From Paraglaciecola arctica (GTDB taxonomy: Bacteria; Pseudomonadota; Gammaproteobacteria; Enterobacterales; Alteromonadaceae): 21,312 nt of DNA. Numbering within the stretch: position 1 is the first letter of the stretch; every line of letters begins with the position of its first letter. Under the pieces are notes generated by a model. It worked only from the letters and a program-made list of their open reading frames with translations, ran no database searches and had not been told where the DNA came from. The stretch lies in contig QIJM01000663.1 in assembly GCA_003232445.1 (NCBI GenBank), positions 1 through 21,312 on the forward strand, in the 5' to 3' direction. A program made the translations under genes and the position numbers. Below, one piece after another: positions 16,244-21,312 of this stretch.

Positions 16244-17571
16244 CAGGGCAAACGTTAAACATTCGAGTATACATAGTTGACGATGATGCGGCTTTGCGCA
16301 GTGCAATTGTACAAGCCTTCGAATTGGAAAATTTTGATGTTAAACCCGTTGCTCTGGCACAGGATTTGTTGTCGCATATTGACAAAAATTTTACGGGTGT
16401 GATTGTCACGGATGTACGCATGCCCTCCTTAGACGGTATTACTTTTTTTAGAGCGGTTAAAGCAATTGATCCCGACATTCCGGTTATCTTTTTGACGGGT
16501 CATGCCGATGTGCCAATGGTGCTTTCTATGCTACATGAGGGGGCGTTTGATTTTTTCTCAAAACCTGTTGATACAGATCATTTATTAGCGACAACAAATC
16601 GCGCGATTTCTGCGCGAAAACTCGTGTTGGAAAATCGCCTGTTGAAAGAAAAGGCTGAACAAATCGTCCATAGTTCCAATTTACTTGGGGAGTCGCCTAT
16701 TATACAAAAACTCAAAGATACCATTCAACAAGTGGCGCAATCAGACGTGGATGTAATGCTTGAAGGAGAAACAGGCACGGGTAAACAAGTTGTGGCACAA
16801 ATGCTTTATCAGCTCAGCGACCGTACCTCGTCTAAATTTATTAATGTTAATTGCGCGGCTATGCCCGATCACTTGGCTGAAGCAGAGTTGTTTGGTGTGC
16901 AAAACACCCCCGGTGTTTATGACCGTATCGGTAAGATAGAAGAGTCTCATCGTGGTGTACTATTTTTAGATGAAATTGATAGTCTTTCTTTAAATTTACA
17001 AGGGCGATTGATCCCCGTTTTAGAAAATCGCGAGTTACCCTCAACAGGTATTACGGGTAATAAATCTCTCAGTTTAAAAATTATTTCGTCATCTCAAAAG
17101 GACTTGTCGGTGGCGGTGGAAAATGGAGAGTTTAGAGCAGATTTATTTTACTTGTTGAATACGGTGCGTTTGAGACTGCCGCCTTTACGCAATCGACGGG
17201 AAGATATTCCCTTACTATTCGCTTATTTTTTGTCTGAAGCCACAGAAAAATTCTCTAAAAAGTTGCCTAAAATTAATAGTAAAGCACAGCAACGATTACT
17301 CGAATATGAATGGCCAGGTAATGTACGTGAGCTGAAAAATTTTGCCGATTCACTGGTACTTGGAATTGAAGACTCTCATGCTAAGAACTCGGTAGAGCAG
17401 TTAACACTACCAGAACGCGTTGAGCGATTTGAATCGAATACGATTATCTCTTCTTTGGAGTACACCAAAGGAGATGTTCGCTCAACGTTGAGGTTACTGG
17501 GAATACCGCGTAAAACCTTTTACGATAAAGTCACTCGGCATAAGATTAATATCAACAAGTTTCGCAATTAA
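16240..17571 (+). CDS. DctD/NtrC-family response regulator lacking the GAFTGA sigma-54 loop
   Basis: Receiver domain: D14-D15-D16 acidic pocket, phosphoacceptor D58 (VTDVRMP), T86, K108. AAA+ domain: Walker A GETGTGKQ at 176-183, Walker B GVLFLDEI at 239-246, and FRADLFYLL with RNRREDIPLL, the usual arginine positions. A Fis-type HTH closes the protein (DVRSTLRLLGIPRKTFYDKV). The striking point is loop 1: in sigma-54 activators ELFG is followed by HEKGAFTGA; here ELFG (216-219) is followed by VQNTPGVYDRIGKIE, several residues short and with no GAFTGA. That loop is the contact with sigma-54, so this protein probably regulates sigma-70 promoters, as TyrR-like relatives do (inference). The frame is otherwise intact at 443 residues. 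ATG overlaps the kinase stop. Confidence 0.92.
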   Translation: MTGQTLNIRVYIVDDDAALRSAIVQAFELENFDVKPVALAQDLLSHIDKNFTGVIVTDVRMPSLDGITFFRAVKAIDPDIPVIFLTGHADVPMVLSMLHEGAFDFFSKPVDTDHLLATTNRAISARKLVLENRLLKEKAEQIVHSSNLLGESPIIQKLKDTIQQVAQSDVDVMLEGETGTGKQVVAQMLYQLSDRTSSKFINVNCAAMPDHLAEAELFGVQNTPGVYDRIGKIEESHRGVLFLDEIDSLSLNLQGRLIPVLENRELPSTGITGNKSLSLKIISSSQKDLSVAVENGEFRADLFYLLNTVRLRLPPLRNRREDIPLLFAYFLSEATEKFSKKLPKINSKAQQRLLEYEWPGNVRELKNFADSLVLGIEDSHAKNSVEQLTLPERVERFESNTIISSLEYTKGDVRSTLRLLGIPRKTFYDKVTRHKININKFRN

Positions 17572-17764
17572 TCAGTTTTACTTATCAAAGTGAAAGAGAT
17601 TTGAACCTTGCCCTTTTTCGGTCATGGTGCGATTAAATCCCAATTCCACCGTTGATCTACTATTGCTCAGGTATGCATGTCGCCATTAAAATTAAGTAAA
17701 CTCTAGACGTTTGTTGCAACTCACGACAAACTATGAAATATACGAAACCGTTAAGATAACCCGC

Positions 17765-19482
17765 ATGTTTCAATTTACAAAACGTATTAGCTTTATTTTC
17801 TTTGTGCTCAGCCTGACAACTGCGTTTTACATTAATTTTAAAGTCAGCCCGACTTGGGTTGAAACCCAGCTGCAATATCAAACATATAGCAATGAGTTGG
17901 GACAACTGGCATATAGCGCGAGCGGCCAAGAGAATTTAATAAAGAACCCAGTACCTTATACTGAGTCACCTCTAAGACAATCAGCTCTGAATAACCAACA
18001 AAGTAAACCCGCCCTATCACAACAGTGGGTATATAACGACACCCCAGACAACGTGGTATTACTCAAAGCTGATTTTCATTTTGGTATTTGGTCATTATTG
18101 CCCGCATTAGTCGCCGTTGTATTGTGCCTAATAACGCGTGAGCCTTTGGCTGCTTTGTTTGGCGGAATAGTGATTGGTGCCGTGATGTTAGGGCGATTCG
18201 ATATTACCCATGAGGTATTTATTCCGAATATAGGCACCTCGAGCGCAGCCTCTATTTTGATTTTATATCTATGGCTGTTGGGAGGCTTAATGGGTATGTG
18301 GGCAAAAACAGGTGCGGCTCAGGCCTTTGCCGATCATATGAGTCAACATTATGTAAAAGGTCCACGTTCAGCCAAGGTAGTCACCTGGTTTTTAGGCTTA
18401 GTGTTTTTCCAAGGAGGCACTATGAGTACGGTATTGGTGGGCACAACGGTTAAACCCATTGCAGACAAGGCTGGGGTCAGTCACGAAGAACTTAGTTATG
18501 TGGTCGATTCTACGGCATCACCTATCGCATCGATCATTGCATTTAATGCTTGGCCTGCTTACGTACAAGCCTTTTTGTTTATTCCAGGTGTCACATTTTT
18601 AGCCACAGAAAGTGACAGGATAGCGTTCTTTTTTGCCAGTATTCCTTTTAGTTTTTACGCCATTTTCGCTGTTTTAGGGACTTTGTTATTAAGCCTGAAT
18701 ATTACAACCTTTAGTGGTTCCCCACTGAAAAAAGCAATCAAACGTGTGACTGAAACAGGTGAATTAGATGCGCCTGACGCCTCGCCTATTAGTGCCAAAG
18801 AATTACACCAAAGCCAAGTCCCTGAGGGATATAAAGCGCATCGACTAGAGTTTATCCTGCCTTTGGTTAGCTTAATTATTATTGCTATTGGCTCCTATTT
18901 TGTGACGGGCTCACCAAAAATTCACTGGGCATTTTCAGGGGCTTTGTTTCTGTCTATTTTTATGGCCTTGGCAAAAGGTATGGCACTTAAACAAGTATTA
19001 GAGGGTTTTGGTAACGGCTTAAAAGGTGTGGTGGTGGCATCAGTCATATTGATGTTTGCATTAACCATAGGTGTGCTAAGCAAACAATTGGGCGGCGGTA
19101 TTTATTTAGTGGAGTCATTAGGCGAACATATTCCTTTTTGGGTTTTACCAGTAATACTGCAACTTATGACCATGCTTATCGCCTTTTCCACGGGCACCAG
19201 CTGGGGCACTTACGCCATTGCTTTTCCCTTAGGTTTGCCTTTGGCATGGACTATCGCGCAGAGCCAAGGCTTAGACAACCCGGAACTGTTTATGATGGTG
19301 TGTTTCGCCACCATTTTGAATGGCAGTGTATATGGTGATCAATGTTCACCACCACTATATTAAGTTCGATGACCACAGGTTGCGATTTAATGGATCACGT
19401 GAAATCGCAGATTGTGCCGGCCACTTATGCTGCGGCTCTGGCTGCAACACTATGGACAGCGACTGTTTGGTTTTTCGCGTAG
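17765..19482 (+). pseudogene. NhaC-type Na+/H+ antiporter gene with C-terminal frameshift
   Basis: The frame from ATG 17765 (or TTG 17711) encodes an NhaC-family inner-membrane antiporter: one TM at the N-terminus, a polar segment of roughly 80 residues, then FGIWSLLPALVAVVLCLITREPLAALFGGI and many TM helices, with GTSWGTYAIAFPLGLPLAW and ILNGSVYGDQCSP near the end. There it breaks: GDQCSP is followed by PLY and TAA at 19361-19363. In the +2 frame, ACC at 19351 resumes TTILSSMTTGCDLMDHVKSQ and continues 43 codons to TAG 19480-19482, the expected family ending. The family motif SPISDTT has thus lost ISD, consistent with a 10-base deletion at about 19350. The rest shows no other defects, so the change is recent or a sequencing error. 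A two-polypeptide product is unlikely to work. Confidence 0.85.
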
Positions 19483-19541
19483 CAGCTTACTGTTTTTCTT
19501 TTCTAGATGAAACATTATAAATAACAGTCAGGCTTTACGAA

Positions 19542-20129
19542 TTAGAGCTGCTTTATTAATTGAAATATTTGGTTGATGAGTTGATCTGCAAACTTCTCCT
19601 TGTCGGGTCGATTTAGATAGCTTCGCAGCCCAGAAAACTGGATCTGAAAATTTTGTGCATAATTAATGGGTTCAAGTTTTGTCGGCAGTTCGCCTCGTTT
19701 TTGAGCCAGTGTAAACACGTCGCTGAGATGTTTTTCAAAACTAGAGAGTAATGTCTGATTTAGCGCCAACAAAGCGGGATCATCACGGGTAAGTTCAGCA
19801 TTTACCTTAATCAGCATACAGAGATTGCTCGGCTTTTGATCTTGATTATCGAAAATTGTTTGTCGCACAAAACGCTCTAAACCGGCAAGAACAGAATGAT
19901 TGCTCTTGAGGCATTGATTTAAATTGTTAGTTATAGAATTGGCGTAGCAGTGTAGTGCTTCGCTAAATAACCCTTGCTTACTGCTAAATGTGGCATAAAT
20001 ACTGCCAGGTCGCATATCTGTGGCCTGCTGGATGTCGCGAGTTGACGTGGCATAAAAACCTTTCTTCCAAAACAAAAAGCAGGCTTTTTGAACAACGTCA
20101 TCGCGATTAAATTTTGCCTTATTGACCAT
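19542..20129 (-). CDS. TetR/AcrR-family transcriptional repressor
   Basis: A 195-residue one-component regulator. The N-terminal HTH is clear: DDVVQKACFLFWKKGFYATSTRDIQQATDM followed by RPGSIYATFSSKQGLFSEAL, the canonical TetR recognition-helix and post-HTH wording. The C-terminal ligand-binding region (about 60-195) has a Cys-containing segment (NLCMLIKVNAELTRDDPALL) like that of NemR/AcuR-type members that sense electrophiles, but the resemblance is loose. ATG 20127-20129 has AAGG 8 bases upstream. It is divergent from the CMD-family gene, 132 bases apart, so it probably represses that gene and itself through the inverted repeat at 20168-20183. Confidence 0.93.
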   Translation of the reverse strand: MVNKAKFNRDDVVQKACFLFWKKGFYATSTRDIQQATDMRPGSIYATFSSKQGLFSEALHCYANSITNNLNQCLKSNHSVLAGLERFVRQTIFDNQDQKPSNLCMLIKVNAELTRDDPALLALNQTLLSSFEKHLSDVFTLAQKRGELPTKLEPINYAQNFQIQFSGLRSYLNRPDKEKFADQLINQIFQLIKQL

Positions 20130-20167
20130 TTATATTTACCTTTTTGTAAAAAAGCATCCAACCCAAC

Positions 20168-20196
20168 TTGAACGGTCGGTCAAAATAGAATATTGT
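20168..20196 (+). promoter_or_regulatory. Promoter with overlapping TetR-type operator for the CMD-family gene
   Basis: TTGAAC (20168-20173) and TATTGT (20191-20196) stand 17 bp apart as -35 and -10, each with 4 of 6 consensus bases. TTGAACGGTCGGTCAA (20168-20183) is an imperfect inverted repeat (12 of 16 symmetric) containing ACCGACCG on the other strand, as in several NemR/AcrR-type operators. It overlaps the -35, where a repressor would block RNA polymerase. Confidence 0.55.
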
Positions 20197-20261
20197 ATCA
20201 CCACATTATTCTGAATGTTGGGATATGGATACCTTAATTAACGTTTTTGGAGAACATAGAA

Positions 20262-20804
20262 ATGACTGATTTTACACTTTACAATAATGATAATGCACCT
20301 GAAGCAGCAAAACCACTATTTGAAAACTCAATAAAAGCCTTTGGTATGCTACCTAACTTACATGCGGTTATGGCAGAAGCGCCCGCATTGCTAGAAGGCT
20401 ACCAGCAAATTCACAGATTATTCCAGCAAACGTCCTTTAATGACGAAGAATTAACGGTGGTTTGGCAAGCTATTAACATAGAGCATAGCTGTCATTATTG
20501 CGTTCCTGCACATACAGCGATTGCAAATATGATGAAAGTCGATAGTGCTATTATCAACGCTCTTCTCGATGGAAGTCCTTTAGCTAATCCGAAACTTGAA
20601 GCATTGCGTGCGACTACCTTGGCAATGGTACGTAATCGTGGTGTTCTTGCTGACGAGGAAGTTGAAAATTTCTTTGCGGTGGGTTATGGCAATCAGCAGT
20701 TATTAGAGATTGTTCTTGGTATTTCCCAGAAAATATTGAGTAATTACACTAACCATCTGGCTGATACACCTGTTGATGAAGCTTTTAAGAAATTTGCAGT
20801 TTAG
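20262..20804 (+). CDS. Carboxymuconolactone decarboxylase/AhpD-like alkylhydroperoxidase family protein
   Basis: A 180-residue soluble all-helical protein. The signature EHSCHYCVPAHTA gives the redox CxxC (C77, C80) and H84 of AhpD-like members, preceded by FNDEELTVVWQAINIE, the usual proton-relay helix. The N-terminal AKPLFENSIKAFGMLPNLHAVMAEAPALLEGYQ is the typical AhpD-family beginning. Such proteins act as peroxide reductases or have unassigned thiol chemistry; a decarboxylase role is unlikely for CxxC types. ATG 20262 is preferred over an in-frame TTG at 20247 because GGAG lies 9 bases before it. It is divergent from the TetR-family gene, which is its likely repressor, so expression in response to an electrophile or oxidant is a reasonable inference. 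Confidence 0.92.
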   Translation: MTDFTLYNNDNAPEAAKPLFENSIKAFGMLPNLHAVMAEAPALLEGYQQIHRLFQQTSFNDEELTVVWQAINIEHSCHYCVPAHTAIANMMKVDSAIINALLDGSPLANPKLEALRATTLAMVRNRGVLADEEVENFFAVGYGNQQLLEIVLGISQKILSNYTNHLADTPVDEAFKKFAV

Positions 20805-20814
20805 CGGAGTCAAT

Positions 20815-20845
20815 TTGACTGATCATTCTAAGCATGGCATATAAT
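20815..20845 (+). promoter_or_regulatory. Promoter-like element pointing into the yaaA 3' end
   Basis: TTGACT (20815-20820) and a perfect TATAAT (20840-20845) are separated by 19 bp, in the 128-bp interval between convergent genes. A transcript starting near 20852 would be antisense to yaaA. The spacer is longer than ideal. A short ORF (ATG 20866, 28 codons, GGA 6 bases upstream) would be the first on such a transcript. Confidence 0.35.
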
Positions 20846-20932
20846 GGTCTTTGCTTGGAATCATCATGACAGAGACAACTATCAACCCGTTTGCCCTATG
20901 GGTAAGTGTAGTCCATGTCCTTACCCTGCAAA

Positions 20933-21312
20933 CTACTGTTCTTCCCGTGTAAACATACTCTTCTGGGCAGAAAACCGATACCCAGCCGTATCAAATTTTT
21001 TCAACTGACTGACTTCAGTCAGCTGATTTTGTAGAATATACCTCGTCATCATGCCCCTCGCTTTTTTGGCGAAAAAGCTAATCACTTTGTATTGACCATT
21101 TTTACAATCTTGAAATACGGGTGTGTAAATTTCTGCGTTTAGAGCTTTAGATTTGACTGCTTTAAAATACTCATTTGATGCCAGGTTAACCAACACATTG
21201 TCGCCTTGGGTATCAATAGCCTCGTTTAATTTATGGCTGATACGCTCATCCCAAAACTGGTACAAGTTTTTGCTTTCGCCTGTATCCAGTTTTGTGCCCA
21301 TTTCTAATCGAT
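20933..21312 (-). CDS. yaaA: Peroxide stress protein YaaA (DUF328), 5' end cut by window
   Basis: The C-terminal 126 or so codons of YaaA, a DNA-binding protein that lowers free iron and limits oxidative damage during peroxide stress in E. coli. RLEMGTKL, NLYQFWDERISHKLNEA, GDNVLVNLASNEYFKAVK, LNAEIYTPVFQDCKNG and VISFFAKKARGMMTRYIL follow E. coli YaaA nearly word for word. The frame stays open through base 21312, so the first half of the protein is outside the window; an internal ATG at 21301 is not the start. Stop TAG at 20933-20935. It converges on the AhpD-like gene; both concern oxidative stress, though this may be coincidence. Confidence 0.95.
   Translation of the reverse strand, partial: RLEMGTKLDTGESKNLYQFWDERISHKLNEAIDTQGDNVLVNLASNEYFKAVKSKALNAEIYTPVFQDCKNGQYKVISFFAKKARGMMTRYILQNQLTEVSQLKKFDTAGYRFSAQKSMFTREEQ

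Noticed and set aside
19542..21312. Mobile-element or genomic-island boundary near the accessory block
   Set aside because: No transposase, integrase, tRNA gene or terminal repeats were seen anywhere in the window.

Overview
The window looks like a chromosomal segment of a marine gammaproteobacterium of the Alteromonadales (Alteromonas/Glaciecola/Paraglaciecola type). This rests on the conserved order nnr-tsaE-amiB-mutL-miaA with queG divergent from nnr, on QueG, MutL, TrmN6 and YaaA sequences that closely follow gammaproteobacterial ones, and on the moderate-to-low GC with a large TonB-dependent receptor. The genus is an inference.

Left part (1-5777): the housekeeping cluster. On the minus strand are miaA (cut by the window edge), mutL, amiB, tsaE and the remains of nnr; queG leaves divergently. 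nnr is reduced to roughly 125 codons by at least two internal deletions, yet its start (overlapping the queG start) and its stop (ATGA overlap with tsaE) are intact.

Middle-left (5822-7945): small ordinary genes. These are a stand-alone CheW-like protein, the tRNA1(Val) m6A methyltransferase TrmN6, a PH-domain protein of the bacterial bPH type, and a small secreted protein of unknown function.

Middle (8049-19482): an accessory solute-uptake block. It contains a secreted YtcJ-type amidohydrolase; a minus-strand pair made of a TonB-dependent receptor and a DASS/SLC13 anion symporter; divergently, a DctB/DctD-like two-component pair; and then a frameshifted NhaC-type antiporter gene. The DctD-like protein is of special interest. 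It has the receiver, AAA+ and Fis-type HTH layout of a sigma-54 activator, but the GAFTGA loop is missing. The region in front of dctBD carries an extended -10 promoter of the sigma-70 kind directly abutting a perfect 16-bp palindrome, with a second palindrome 21 bp away. I read this as an autoregulated, sigma-70-type dicarboxylate (or similar organic anion) sensing and uptake locus. The substrate is not shown by the sequence.

Right part (19542-21312): a TetR-family repressor gene divergent from an AhpD/carboxymuconolactone-decarboxylase-like gene, with a good promoter/operator between them. The 3' part of yaaA follows, cut by the window edge. No rRNA, tRNA, CRISPR array or insertion sequence was recognised. 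The only gene-free stretch over 300 bases is 14144-14473, which holds the tandem repeat, palindromes and promoter listed below.
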